A stretch of DNA of 64,000 bases from Kibdelosporangium philippinense (GTDB lineage: Bacteria; Actinomycetota; Actinomycetes; Mycobacteriales; Pseudonocardiaceae). The notes below the pieces were generated by a model, which worked only from the letters and a program-made list of their open reading frames with translations, did no database searches and was not told where the DNA came from. Where the stretch lies: NCBI RefSeq assembly GCF_021390435.2, contig NZ_JAJVCN010000002.1:2294001-2358000 (forward strand). The letters are read 5' to 3'. The position numbers and the translations under genes were made by a program. This document shows positions 7,827 to 16,647 of this stretch, piece after piece (the stretch's first letter is position 1; each line of letters starts with the position of its first letter).

Positions 7827-8897
7827 GTGCCCGAATTCTCCACCAACTCGGCACGCCGCGTGGTCCTGTTCGGGTTGGGCGGCACGATCGCCATGACCTC
7901 CACTTCGGGCGGCGGTGTGGTGCCTGCGCTGTCCGCAGATCAGCTCGTCGCGGCCGTGCCCGGCCTGGCCGAGTCGGGCATCTCCATCGAGGTGGAGGAC
8001 TTCCGCCGGGTCCCCGGCGCGTCCCTGACCATCGACGACCTCACCGCGCTGGCCACCGCGATCGAAGCGCGGCTCGTCGCGGGCGTGGACGGCGTGGTGA
8101 TCACCCAAGGCACCGACACCATCGAGGAAACCGCCTACCTGCTCGACCTCGCACACACCCGGCCGGAACCGGTCGTGGTCACCGGAGCCATGCGCAACCC
8201 CACCTTGGCCGGGGCCGACGGGCCAGGCAACCTACTGGCCTCCATCCAGACCGCCGCCAGCCCGGACGCCCGAGACCTCGGCGCACTGGTGGTGTTCGCC
8301 GACGAGATCCACGCCGCCGCCCGCGTCCGCAAAACCCACTCCACCAGCGGCCACACCTTCGCCTCCGCGAACGGCGGACCCCTTGGCTACGTCGTGGAAG
8401 GCCAAGCCCGCGTCCTCAACCACCCAACAAGCCGCACCACCATCCCGGCAGCTGTCGAACCCCGTTCAGTCGACGTCGCGCTGGTCACGGTGGTGCTCGG
8501 CGACACCGGCGCCCTGCTGCGCCCAGTCGCCGGCACTTGCGACGGGCTGGTCGTGGCCGGGTTCGGCGTCGGCCACGTCCCCGCCACTGTCGTGGACACG
8601 CTGACCGAACTGGCTGCGGCGATGCCCGTGGTGCTGGCCTCCCGCACGGGAGCCGGATCGGTGCTCTCCCGCACCTACGCCTTCCCTGGATCCGAATCCG
8701 ACCTGCTGGGCAGGGGCCTGATCTCCGCAGGCTTCCTCGCCCCCTTCAAGGCCCGCATCCTGCTGCATCGCCTCCTGGCGAGCCGACACGACCTTGCCAG
8801 TATCCGCGCCACGTTCGCCCGCGCCGGCGGCTACGCCAGCCTCGATCAGCAACCCGACCATGCCAACACCACCGTCCCGGGAGCCGCCCGTGCGTAG
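7827..8897 (+). CDS. L-asparaginase family amidohydrolase
   Basis: Hydrolyses asparagine to aspartate and ammonia. Both catalytic Thr motifs are visible: VLFGLGGTIAM near the N-terminus and ITQGTDTIEETAY around residue 95, with VVTGAMRNP between the two strands. 356 residues, no signal peptide, so probably cytoplasmic. GTG 7827 is chosen for its AAGGGGC ribosome site. About 30-60 bp upstream (7765-7795) an imperfect palindrome (GCCTAACG / CGCTAGGC) may be an operator. Its stop overlaps the start of the PPC-domain gene, so the two are coupled. Confidence 0.88.
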   Translation: MPEFSTNSARRVVLFGLGGTIAMTSTSGGGVVPALSADQLVAAVPGLAESGISIEVEDFRRVPGASLTIDDLTALATAIEARLVAGVDGVVITQGTDTIEETAYLLDLAHTRPEPVVVTGAMRNPTLAGADGPGNLLASIQTAASPDARDLGALVVFADEIHAAARVRKTHSTSGHTFASANGGPLGYVVEGQARVLNHPTSRTTIPAAVEPRSVDVALVTVVLGDTGALLRPVAGTCDGLVVAGFGVGHVPATVVDTLTELAAAMPVVLASRTGAGSVLSRTYAFPGSESDLLGRGLISAGFLAPFKARILLHRLLASRHDLASIRATFARAGGYASLDQQPDHANTTVPGAARA

Positions 8898-9354
8898 CCA
8901 TGAATTGACTCTTGGCCGCAGTTTCGCCGTCGCCTTCGACCACGGAGACCACTTCTTCACTGCCCTCACCGACTTTTGCCGCGACAACGGGGTGCGTCAG
9001 GGCTACATCCCCGGCTTCATCGCCGGATTCAGCGAGGTCCAGATCGTCGGCACCTGCGACAAACTCGACGACCCGAACGCACCCGTGTGGACCAAGGTCC
9101 ACCTGACCAACGTCGAAGCCTTCGGCGGCGGCACCCTCGCCTACGACCCAACCAACAACAGCGTCGCGCCACACATCCACGTCGCGGTCGGCCTCAAAGA
9201 ACACAGCGCCGTCGGCCACACCAGCCACCTCCTTGGCGCACAAGTCCAGTTCCTCACCGAGATGCTCGTCATCGAAGTCGCCGCTCCCCAGATGCACCGC
9301 GTCCGCCAACCCGACCTCTACGACGTTCCGCTTCTGCGGTTCGACCCCAACTGA
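8890..9354 (+). CDS. PPC/DUF296 domain protein
   Basis: A 154-residue single-domain protein (RSHELTLGRSFAVAFDHGDHFFTALTDFC ends the first block; PHIHVAVGLKEHSAVGHTSHL is the family core). Prokaryotic PPC proteins are trimeric with a metal-binding His cluster and mostly unknown function; plant versions carry AT-hooks, absent here. The GTG at 8890 overlaps the asparaginase stop by 8 nt, supporting co-translation. Confidence 0.8.
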   Translation: MRSHELTLGRSFAVAFDHGDHFFTALTDFCRDNGVRQGYIPGFIAGFSEVQIVGTCDKLDDPNAPVWTKVHLTNVEAFGGGTLAYDPTNNSVAPHIHVAVGLKEHSAVGHTSHLLGAQVQFLTEMLVIEVAAPQMHRVRQPDLYDVPLLRFDPN

Positions 9355-9442
9355 CCTGCTCGACAGACCTGTCGAGGCCAAACGGGTCGGATAGTCGCGC
9401 CGGACGGCAGCTCGATGCCAACGACCGCAATAGGTTCCGGGC

Positions 9443-9565
9443 ATGAAGACGGTAGAAGTCCCGGTATGGCTCGCGGTCGTCGTCGCACTCGGCGCACCGC
9501 TAATACGGCAACCGCAGTCTGGGATGTTTGATGCGTTGTCGCTGGTAGTAGTTGTGGCGGTGTAG
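9443..9565 (+). CDS. Short hydrophobic ORF truncated at an IS border
   Basis: Forty codons from ATG 9443 (MKTVEVPVWLAVVVALGAP) encode one membrane helix, then a tail that appears to come from the end of the adjacent transposase remnant. The start looks like a genuine small membrane protein whose 3' part was replaced by mobile DNA. Weak ribosome site; low confidence. Confidence 0.25.
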   Translation: MKTVEVPVWLAVVVALGAPLIRQPQSGMFDALSLVVVVAV

Positions 9566-9590
9566 GTGCCGAAAACTCCATCCGTACAGG

Positions 9591-9857
9591 TCAAGCGGCG
9601 TGGTGATATTCGTGGAGGATGCCGCCGAGTCGATCTTGTCGCCGGATGTCGAGATGTTCGAGTGCGTGTGGTTTTGTGATGGGTGGGGGAAGTGATCGTT
9701 GTGGTGCTGCGGCGTGTAAGGCGCGGTGGGGTCGGTGCTGGTTGTAGAAGTCTTCGTACTCGCGGAGCGCATGTAGGAGATGTGCTTGGTTGAGGATGAG
9801 GGTGCGGTCGAGGAGTTCGGTTCGGCAGGTGCGGATCCAGCGTTCGATGATCGCGTT
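9591..9857 (-). pseudogene. 3' part of integrase-type transposase split by insertion
   Basis: Encodes the end of an rve-type transposase: NAIIERWIRTCRTELLDRTL, then YEDFYNQHRPHRAL and a C-terminus GGILHEYHHAA. The matching 5' part lies 7-9 kb away at 16658-16675 and 18053-18889. There the protein breaks off at GIRLPRM, exactly where NAIIERW should follow. The break point (AA at 9856-9857) is the left end of the serine-recombinase element. Confidence 0.8.
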
Positions 9858-9904
9858 GGACCGAGTCGTCGAATGCACCCGATGGAGCCGGTGAGCAACG
9901 AGTT

Positions 9905-10150
9905 GTGCGGGTGACGCATCCGTTCCATCCGTTGCGTGGGCAGGAGTTCGAGTTCGTGGCGCGCCGCAACAACTGGGGTGAGGATCGGGTCTGCTTCCAT
10001 GATGAGCGCGGTGAGCTGAAGTCCCTGCCCACGGCTTGGACCGACGTGGTGGAGCCGGATCCGTTCGTGGTGATGGCGGCCGGCCGTTCGCCGTTCCGGA
10101 TCCAGGACCTGCTCGCGTTGGCCGATGTGCTGGCGAGCCTGCGTCCCTGA
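9905..10150 (+). CDS. DUF5372 (Y4bD/Y4pK-like) protein
   Basis: An 81-residue protein beginning VTHPFHPLRGQEFEFV, with NNWGEDRVCFHDE and SLPTAWTDV, diagnostic of DUF5372, which accompanies recombinase-type mobile elements. GTG 9905. It sits just inside the left border of the element. Function unknown; its placement beside the recombination site suggests an accessory in transposition. Confidence 0.8.
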   Translation: MRVTHPFHPLRGQEFEFVARRNNWGEDRVCFHDERGELKSLPTAWTDVVEPDPFVVMAAGRSPFRIQDLLALADVLASLRP

Positions 10151-10356
10151 CCGTCTGAGCTTGATCCACGTGTCAACCAGATTGCGCCGCGAATGTCAGG
10201 GCAACTATGCCGACAATGGTCATCATTCGTTGCTCACGGAGGCACACGACCGAGTGAATAGCGGTTGTCCTGCTGGAGAAGTACAACATCGCATGGTTAG
10301 AGTCACCGCCCATCGCGTCAAAGTTAGATAGACAAGATCATGGTGGTGGAGCAGGC

Positions 10357-10842
10357 ATGGGCAGGCGACGGGCAGACCCGAAAGCCGAGACGTTGCGTGA
10401 GTCGCGAACACTGAACCCGCATCCGGAGTCGGTGGCCGACGAGCGGTTCACCGACTCGGAGTTCTTCGACGCCCGCGACCTCGTGCAAGTCAAGTACGAG
10501 ATGGTGCGCCGGGTCGAAGTCGACGGTGTCTCGGTGACGACCGCGGCGGCGGCGTTCGGGTTCTCCCGGCAGAGCTACTACCAGGCCGCGGCCGCGGTGG
10601 CCGAGAGCGGACCAGCCGGCCTGGTTCCCGCCAAACCGGGGCCCAAGGGTCCGCGCAAACTCACCGACGAGGTCGTCGACCATCTCGAGGAACTCCTGGC
10701 CGCCGACCCCACGCTGCGATCGTCGGCGCTAGCAGAGCTGATCCAGCAGCGGTTCGGCACGCGCGTGCACCCACGCTCGATCGAGCGGGCGCTGGCTCGC
10801 CGCCACACGGAATCCAAGGAGCGACCCAAAAGCAGCCCCTGA
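10357..10842 (+). CDS. Helix-turn-helix accessory protein of the serine-recombinase element
   Basis: 161 residues. Helix-turn-helix around VKYEMVRRVEVDGVSVTTAA ... FGFSRQSYYQA (residues ~45-80), then a second winged-helix-like segment LTDEVVDHLEELLAADPTLRSSALA. This family travels with DUF5372 and the recombinase. ATG 10357, GTGGAG upstream. Likely a DNA-binding accessory or repressor; that role is inferred. Confidence 0.75.
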   Translation: MGRRRADPKAETLRESRTLNPHPESVADERFTDSEFFDARDLVQVKYEMVRRVEVDGVSVTTAAAAFGFSRQSYYQAAAAVAESGPAGLVPAKPGPKGPRKLTDEVVDHLEELLAADPTLRSSALAELIQQRFGTRVHPRSIERALARRHTESKERPKSSP

Positions 10843-10897
10843 CATCCCCACCCACGGCGCGGACACCGCCGCGCGATACGAAGAACTACGCGCGGCG

Positions 10898-11206
10898 GTG
10901 CTGTCCGGCCACGGCGAGGGATGGCGGCTGGGCTGGGGCGTGCTGACCGGCCGCGGCATGGCTGCCTGGACCACGGCGCAACAACAGATTCCCGTTGCCG
11001 CACAACAGGATCCAGAACCTCGCCCCGCCCCGACGACGGCCGCGCTGACCGGCCATGCCACCGAACTGGTGCGGGTGTTGGCCGGCATGGCACTGGCAGC
11101 GCTGCGGCCCGAACACGATCACCCCGCACGCGATCAAGGAGAAGACTGTGAACACCAGCGCCGCCAGCGCGGCGGGCAAGGTCACCCACGAGCACCTGCG
11201 GCGTGA
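10898..11206 (+). CDS. Small conserved accessory ORF of the element
   Basis: Encodes HGEGWRLGWGVLTGRGMAAW and a Pro-rich tail. This resembles the ~100-residue hypothetical protein commonly found before the recombinase in such elements. The open frame extends upstream (ADTAARYEELRAAV) without a canonical start, so the real N-terminus is uncertain; GTG 10898 is the first candidate. The 3' end overlaps the recombinase start by 59 bp in another frame. Function unknown. Confidence 0.45.
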   Translation: MLSGHGEGWRLGWGVLTGRGMAAWTTAQQQIPVAAQQDPEPRPAPTTAALTGHATELVRVLAGMALAALRPEHDHPARDQGEDCEHQRRQRGGQGHPRAPAA

Positions 11207-11600
11207 CGCCTACCTCTATGTCCGTCAATCCACGCTGAAACAGGTCCTGTCCAACACCGAGTCGACCGCGCGGCAGTACGCGCTGCGCGGCCGGGCGGTC
11301 GCACTCGGCTGGGCCGAGTCGCAGATCATCGTCATCGATACCGACCAGGGCCAGTCCGGCGCCTCAGCCGCGGACCGGGAAGGGTTCCAGCGACTGGTCG
11401 CCGATGTCGGCATGGGACACGCCGGGATCGTGCTCGGTTTGGAAGTCTCCCGGCTGGCCCGCAACAACACCGACTGGCACCGGCTGCTGGAGATCTGCGC
11501 GCTGGCCGGCACCCTCATCCTGGACGAGGACGGCCTCTACGACCCGGCGAACTTCAACGACCGGCTCCTGCTCGGTCTCAAAGGGACAATGTCCGAGGCC
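11148..11600 (+). CDS. Large serine recombinase, N-terminal part (interrupted)
   Basis: Catalytic resolvase domain. The nucleophile motif YVRQST sits near residue 25, followed by ATALGW-like strand VALGWAESQIIVIDTDQG and GLEVSRLARNNTDWHRLLE, which includes the conserved SRLAR. GTG 11148 has AAGGAG upstream. The frame is interrupted after codon 151 (MSEA) by the RIT element and resumes without loss at 15001; together they would make a 699-residue enzyme. As it stands the gene is inactivated. Confidence 0.85.
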
Positions 11601-11626
11601 TTATGTGGACGTCCACATAAGGCCTC
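11595..11626. repeat. 32-bp perfect palindrome at left RIT border
   Basis: GAGGCCTTATGTGGAC (11595-11610) is followed directly by its exact reverse complement (11611-11626), with no loop. The first 6 bp belong to the recombinase gene; the last 6 overlap the RIT inverted repeat. The right RIT border has no such palindrome, so the ends of the insertion are asymmetric. Confidence 0.9.
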
Positions 11627-11702
11627 CTATGCGAACCCGTCCGTTATGCCGACCTGGCGGGGGAAGTTGTTTGCTCCCAGCAAAATCTGGCTACCAAGTT
11701 CG
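11621..11702. repeat. Left 82-bp inverted repeat of the RIT element
   Basis: Starts GGCCTCCTATGCGAACCCG and ends CTACCAAGTTCG; the exact reverse complement of 14919-15000 across 82 bp with no mismatch. It lies just after the stop of the third recombinase. Confidence 0.95.
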
Positions 11703-11708
11703 TTATAG

Positions 11709-12701
11709 TCACAGACCGTTGAGGAACGCGAGGATGGTGTCGGGGGGTTGGTAGCGGCCTGGTGGTGCGTCGCGGGGTGCGGTTCGGGCCAACGCCCGCT
11801 CCTTGAGTGCAAGATCGGCATGGATGTAAACCTGCGTGGTGGCCGTGTTTTCGTGTCCCATCCACAACGCGATGACGGAGATGTCAACACCGGCGTGGAG
11901 CAGCCGCATCGCGGCGGAGTGCCGCAGGACGTGAGGTGAGATCTTCTTCTCACCCAAGGTGGGACAGGATCGCGCTGCAGTGGCTGCATGTATGGAAACC
12001 CGGCGCTGCAAGGCATCCCGGCTCATGGGGCCGCCGCGGCGGGTCGGAAACAACGGGTCGGCAGGCAAACCAGCGCGTTCGGCAAGCCAGGCACGAAGCA
12101 CCATGACGGCGCCAGCGGTGAGTGGGGTAATCCGCTGTTTTCTGCCCTTGCCCAGACAACTGACGTGCGCGCCGGTGCCCAGGTGGAGATCACTGATCCT
12201 CAGGCGGGTGAGTTCGGTGGCGCGCAGCCCGGTCTGGCAGGCCAGCATGAGCAGGGCGTGGTCGCGGCGTCCGGTCCAGTTGCTCGGGTCCGGGGCGGCC
12301 AGCAGCGCGGTGATCTCGTCCTCGGTGAGGTAGGTGATCAGGGTGCGGTCGAACCGTTTGGGTGGGATTGCCAGGACCCGCTGGATGACCGCGGCCTGGT
12401 CGGGATGGTGCAGCGCTGCGTAGCGGAACAGCGAGTGGATGGCTGCCAGTCGGGCGTTGCGGGTGCGGACGCTGTTGCCGCGGTCGGTTTCCAGATGGGT
12501 CAGGAACGCGCCGATCAGCGGAGCGTCCAGATCGGTGATGTCCATAGTGGAGGGTTGTTTGCCGGTCTGTTTCTCGGTGAAGATCAGCAATAGCTTGGCG
12601 GTGTCGCGGTAGGCGGCGATCGTGTGGCCGCTGGCCTGGCGTTGCCGGGCCAGTCGGTCGGTGAAGAATGCTTGCAGGGTCGGGGCCAGAGTGCCGCTCA
12701 T
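11709..12701 (-). CDS. Tyrosine recombinase, third of RIT trio
   Basis: 330 residues. N-terminal SAM-like core-binding domain (FFTDRLARQRQASGHTIAAY), then the catalytic domain with the first Arg in CQTGLRATELTRL, HVLRHSAAM (His-x-x-Arg-His) and the tyrosine region MGHENTATTQVYIHAD. ATG 12701 overlaps the upstream stop as ATGA. It ends 7 bp from the left inverted repeat. Catalytic residues appear complete. Confidence 0.88.
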   Translation of the reverse strand: MSGTLAPTLQAFFTDRLARQRQASGHTIAAYRDTAKLLLIFTEKQTGKQPSTMDITDLDAPLIGAFLTHLETDRGNSVRTRNARLAAIHSLFRYAALHHPDQAAVIQRVLAIPPKRFDRTLITYLTEDEITALLAAPDPSNWTGRRDHALLMLACQTGLRATELTRLRISDLHLGTGAHVSCLGKGRKQRITPLTAGAVMVLRAWLAERAGLPADPLFPTRRGGPMSRDALQRRVSIHAATAARSCPTLGEKKISPHVLRHSAAMRLLHAGVDISVIALWMGHENTATTQVYIHADLALKERALARTAPRDAPPGRYQPPDTILAFLNGL

Positions 12702-13639
12702 GCGCCACCTGCCAGGTGTTCGGCCAGGCGCTGCCCGGCCAGGGCCATCAGTTCCGGTGCGGCAGAGAGGTACCAAAATGTGTGTTTCGGGTCGGTGTGG
12801 CCCAGGTAGGTCGACAGCCTGGGCATCATGGCCGGGATGTCGGCGCCCTGGCGGTACCAGTCCAGCACGGTCGCGACCGCAAAACTGTGCCGGAGGTCGT
12901 GGATTCGTGGCCGGCAGGACGCTGAGCGGCGTGTGATCCCGCACCCCTCGGCCAGGCGGGCGAAGACAAGGCTGATGTTGCTGTGTAGCAACCGTGTCCC
13001 CCTGCTGGAGAGCAACAGTGCTGGGCTGGCCGGTCGTGGCAGCCGTTCCTGCCGACACTGTCGATAGCGGGTCAGGGCTCGCATCGCGCTGGGGTGCAAG
13101 GGAACCAGGCGGTGTTTGCCGAACTTGGTGTCACGCACCATCAGCAATTCGTGCTCGACGTCGAGATCCTCGTCATCAAGGGCGATCGCTTCACTGATCC
13201 GCAGGCCGCTGATCGCCAGCAGGCTGATCAGGCTTTGGTAGGTGGCGGCCCGAAGGCGCGGACGCAGCATGGCCGCGGCCTGGATGAGTGACCGGATCTC
13301 AGCCTCGGAATACAAGTACGGAGTAGCCCGGCAGGGCCCCACGGCGTGGATCACCCCGGCCGGCGGAACCTCCACACAGGGGTCAAGGCTGTGCAGGTAG
13401 GCGGCGAAGCCGCGCACCACGCTGACGCGGATCGCCAGCCAATGCAGGGATGTCCCAGCGGGTAGCGTCGCCCAGGCCAACGCGTTCTCGGTGGTGATGG
13501 TGTCGATGCCGTCGTGTTCGAGGTAGTCGACGAACTGACCCAGCAAGCGGCCGGCGTTGGCCAAGCGGAAACCCACAGCGCGACGCAAATCCAAGTAGTC
13601 CGCGAGCGCGCGGCGCAGCGGGGGACGTGACTGTGTCAT
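12698..13639 (-). CDS. Tyrosine recombinase, second of RIT trio
   Basis: 313 residues. Catalytic features are LLAISGLRISEAIAL (Arg), IHDLRHSFAV (His-x-x-Arg-His) and a C-terminal YLGHTDPKHTFWYLSA tyrosine segment. ATG 13639 and the previous stop overlap as ATGA, and its own stop overlaps the next start the same way. The three coupled genes are expected to act together on the RIT ends. Confidence 0.88.
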   Translation of the reverse strand: MTQSRPPLRRALADYLDLRRAVGFRLANAGRLLGQFVDYLEHDGIDTITTENALAWATLPAGTSLHWLAIRVSVVRGFAAYLHSLDPCVEVPPAGVIHAVGPCRATPYLYSEAEIRSLIQAAAMLRPRLRAATYQSLISLLAISGLRISEAIALDDEDLDVEHELLMVRDTKFGKHRLVPLHPSAMRALTRYRQCRQERLPRPASPALLLSSRGTRLLHSNISLVFARLAEGCGITRRSASCRPRIHDLRHSFAVATVLDWYRQGADIPAMMPRLSTYLGHTDPKHTFWYLSAAPELMALAGQRLAEHLAGGA

Positions 13640-14853
13640 GCCGCCTCACCTGGCCAAGGCCGGGCCAGTGCCCGTAGCGCCTCGGTATCAACCTTCGCGT
13701 AAATCGCGGTGGTCAGCGGGCGAACATGTCGTAGAGCTTGGCCGATGTCGCTCAGCGAGCCACCTCCACGCAGCATGGCGGTGGCCGCCGAGTGCCGCAG
13801 CCGATGAGCGTGCACCACGCCAATACCAGCCCGTCGGCCCGCGGAGGCCACCGCAGTCGTGACAGCGCCGGTGCTCAACGCCCGATACGGAGCCTGCGCA
13901 CGAACGAACACCGTCCGGCCCTGGGCAGCGGCAGGGCGTCCGTTGCGCAGATAGGCGACGATCTTCTCCCCGACATCAGCCGGCAGCGGCATCCGATCAC
14001 GCCGATTACCCTTGCCCCACACCGTGATCTCACCGAGTCGCCAGTCGATGTCGTCTAATCCCAACGCGGCGACTTCACCAGCGCGCAGCCCGAGCCGAAA
14101 CAGCAACGTGAGGATCGCCAGATCCCGCCGCCCTGTCGAGGTCTGCTGATCACACGAGGCCAGCAACGCGACCACCTGGTCGGCTTCCAGCGCTTGAGGC
14201 AGACCTCTCAGCGTCCAGCCCGCTACCGAAGGCACGGCTGTGGCCAGCGGCTGGTCGATGACACCTTCCAGATACAGAAACGTAAGCAGGGACCGGAGAG
14301 CCGTCACGATCCGCTGAGCAGACCGAGGCCGCTTCCGACACTGCACCACCACGAACGCGGCCACCTCACCCGCGGTCAAGCGCTCCAGATCAACGTCATC
14401 TTCGGTCTTGTTCGCCCTCTCTAGCAGGAACGGTTGTACCAGGCGCACATTCAGCGCGACCGTCGTTTGGGCCAGTCCTCGCTCAGTGGTGAGGTAGTCG
14501 CGATAGCGGACCAGTAACTGCTCCACCGGGGTTGTCGCGGCCGCAGGGACCCACGCTGAAACCACCCCCAGATGCTGCAGGTAGCCCACCAGCGGCCGCA
14601 GCGCTCGTGCGGTGCGCTCGTTGACGTAGCCGGCCGCGCGGCGGTAAACGAAGTAGGTATCCACCGTCGCGGGGGTCAACTCCGACGTCTCCAGACCCTC
14701 CCGAGCCAGCCATCGGCTCAGGTGCGCCATCAACCGCACATGCGCCGCCGCGGTCAGCGGCGTGTAACCCAATCGCTCCAGCTCAGCCCGGTAACCATCA
14801 GCATAAGGAGCTAACGGTAGGCACACCCGAGCCCAACACGGAACTGTCGTCAT
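13636..14853 (-). CDS. Tyrosine recombinase, first of RIT trio
   Basis: 405 residues from ATG 14853, which has GGAGAGGAG upstream; the frame is open further upstream through the inverted repeat, but that part does not look like protein. Catalytic Arg in FRLGLRAGEVAAL, HAHRLRHSAATAML (His-x-x-Arg-His) and the nucleophile region PLTTAIYAKVD. Largest of the trio and first transcribed. About 65 bp separate its start from the right inverted repeat, leaving room for a promoter. Confidence 0.88.
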   Translation of the reverse strand: MTTVPCWARVCLPLAPYADGYRAELERLGYTPLTAAAHVRLMAHLSRWLAREGLETSELTPATVDTYFVYRRAAGYVNERTARALRPLVGYLQHLGVVSAWVPAAATTPVEQLLVRYRDYLTTERGLAQTTVALNVRLVQPFLLERANKTEDDVDLERLTAGEVAAFVVVQCRKRPRSAQRIVTALRSLLTFLYLEGVIDQPLATAVPSVAGWTLRGLPQALEADQVVALLASCDQQTSTGRRDLAILTLLFRLGLRAGEVAALGLDDIDWRLGEITVWGKGNRRDRMPLPADVGEKIVAYLRNGRPAAAQGRTVFVRAQAPYRALSTGAVTTAVASAGRRAGIGVVHAHRLRHSAATAMLRGGGSLSDIGQALRHVRPLTTAIYAKVDTEALRALARPWPGEAA

Positions 14854-14918
14854 GACCTTCTCCTCTCCATCAAGGTGTTGAGCGAAAAGGAGACGCTGAT
14901 CAAGGACGCTGATTACGC

Positions 14919-15000
14919 CGAACTTGGTAGCCAGATTTTGCTGGGAGCAAACAACTTCCCCCGCCAGGTCGGCATAACGGACGGGTTCGCATAGGAGGCC
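14919..15000. repeat. Right 82-bp inverted repeat of the RIT element
   Basis: Exact reverse complement of 11621-11702, ending CGCATAGGAGGCC at the recombinase gene. The repeat includes the left end of the RIT promoter region but no coding sequence. Confidence 0.95.
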
Positions 15001-16647
15001 GAACTGCATTTCCTGAAAGCGCGGTTGCGGGGCGGGGTGTTGTCCAAGGCCCGACGCGGCGAGCTGGTCCAGGCCCTGCCGGTCGGCCTGGTCTATGACC
15101 CCGTCGGCAACGTCGTGCTCGATCCCGACACCAGCGTCCAAGGCTCAGTGGCGCGCGTGTTCAGCACGTTCACCACCACCGGTTCAGCGCTGGCCGTGGT
15201 CAAGGCGTTCGCCGCTGACGGGCTGCTGTTCCCGCGCAGGCTGAAAACAGGCCCGCGCAAGGGCGAGCTGGTCTGGGGCCAGCTGCAACACTCCCGGGTA
15301 CTGCAGGTGCTGCACAACCCCCGCTACGCCGGTGCGTTCTTCTACGGTCGGCGCACCGATCACCGCCGCGCCGACGGCACCATGACCACCCGCGTCCTGC
15401 CGCGCGAGGAATGGACGGTGCTGATCACCGACTCCCATCCCGGCTACATCAGCTGGGAACAGTTCGAGGTCAACCAGACCCGTCTGGCCGCCAACGCCAC
15501 CGCCCACGGCAACGACCGCCGCGCCAGCCCACCCCGCGAAGGCCCCGCCCTGCTGCAAGGGCTGGTCGTCTGCGGCAAGTGCGGCGGCCGGATGACCGTG
15601 CGCTACCACACCCGCAAAGGCAACCACGTCCCCGAATACGTCTGCCAATCCGAGGGCATCCAGCACGGGAAAACGATCTGCCAACGCATCCCCGGCGCCG
15701 GGATCGACACCGCCGTCAGCCGATTGCTCCTGGACACGGTCACCCCGCTGGCCTTGGAGACCGCTCTGGCCGTCGCCGACGAGCTCACCGCCCGCGCCGA
15801 CGAGGCCGACCGCATCCGCGCCGCCGCCGTGAAACGCGCCCAATACCACGCCGACCTGGCCCGCCGCCGCTACCTCGCGGTCGATCCCGCCAACCGGCTG
15901 GTCGCCGACCAACTCGAAGCCGCCTGGAACGCCACCCTGCGCGAGCTCGGCGAGGCCACCGACACCTACGAACGCGCCCGCGAACAGCACACCGGACCAC
16001 TGAGCCAAACACAACGCGACGCCGTCACCGCGCTGGCCGCCGACTTCCCCGCACTCTGGGCGAATCCAGCCACCCCGATGCGGGAACGTAAACGCGTCAT
16101 CCGCCTGCTGCTTACCGACGCCACCCTGGCCAGGACCGACAGCACCATCACTGTCCATATCAGACTCAAAGGAGGACAGGATCGCACCTTGTCACTACCG
16201 ATCCCGTTGGCAGCATGGCAAATCCGTCAGACACCGGCCGAGGTCGTATCAGCGATCGACACCCTGCTGGAGGAACACACCGACTCCGAGATCGCCGCCA
16301 TCCTCACCAGCAAGGGCATGGTCAGCGGCACCGGCCAGCCCCTGCACGCCCGACTCATCCGCCAGATCGGCAAGGCCTACCACCTACGCAGCCACACCCA
16401 GCGCCTGCGCGACGAAGGACTGCTCACCCTCAACGACATCGCACGCCACCTCGGAGTCGGCACCAGCACCGTCAAAACCTGGCGCAACCAAGGGCTGCTC
16501 ACCGGCCGCCGAGCCAACGACAAGAACGAATACCTCTACCAACTCCCCAGCCCCGACATCGCCCGCCCACGACGCGGACGACCACCCCGCAAACCAGCCC
16601 CACCCACCGAAACAACCACCACATCAACCACAAGGAGCGCAGTCTGA
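15001..16647 (+). CDS. Large serine recombinase, C-terminal part (interrupted)
   Basis: Continues the frame of 11148-11600 from GAACTG (Glu-Leu-His-Phe-Leu-Lys). Contains the recombinase domain (LPVGLVYD ... HSRVLQVLHNPRYAGAFFYGRR), the zinc-ribbon domain (VVCGKCGGRMTVRYH ... YVCQ), a coiled-coil stretch, and a C-terminal helix-turn-helix (TLNDIARHLGVGTSTVKTW). The internal start at 15025 is unlikely to yield an active protein because it lacks the catalytic serine. Ends with a basic, Pro/Thr-rich tail 10 bp before the element border. Confidence 0.85.
   Translation, partial: ELHFLKARLRGGVLSKARRGELVQALPVGLVYDPVGNVVLDPDTSVQGSVARVFSTFTTTGSALAVVKAFAADGLLFPRRLKTGPRKGELVWGQLQHSRVLQVLHNPRYAGAFFYGRRTDHRRADGTMTTRVLPREEWTVLITDSHPGYISWEQFEVNQTRLAANATAHGNDRRASPPREGPALLQGLVVCGKCGGRMTVRYHTRKGNHVPEYVCQSEGIQHGKTICQRIPGAGIDTAVSRLLLDTVTPLALETALAVADELTARADEADRIRAAAVKRAQYHADLARRRYLAVDPANRLVADQLEAAWNATLRELGEATDTYERAREQHTGPLSQTQRDAVTALAADFPALWANPATPMRERKRVIRLLLTDATLARTDSTITVHIRLKGGQDRTLSLPIPLAAWQIRQTPAEVVSAIDTLLEEHTDSEIAAILTSKGMVSGTGQPLHARLIRQIGKAYHLRSHTQRLRDEGLLTLNDIARHLGVGTSTVKTWRNQGLLTGRRANDKNEYLYQLPSPDIARPRRGRPPRKPAPPTETTTTSTTRSAV

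Larger units (their letters stand above)
11601..15000 (-). mobile_element. RIT element (recombinase in trio)
   Basis: Three adjacent, translationally coupled tyrosine recombinases on the minus strand between perfect 82-bp inverted repeats define a RIT element. It lies inside the serine recombinase gene; deleting exactly 3400 bp (11601-15000) restores that gene's frame. GAGGCC occurs at both borders (11595-11600 and 14995-15000), a candidate 6-bp target duplication. Because all three recombinases look intact, the element may be active. Confidence 0.9.

Noticed and set aside
8746..10176. 476-codon minus-strand frame
   Set aside because: Covers the antisense of the asparaginase end, the PPC gene and a transposase border; no continuous protein character.
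15025..16647. Independent recombinase gene starting at 15025
   Set aside because: It lacks the catalytic serine domain, and its frame joins 11148-11600 perfectly once the RIT element is removed.
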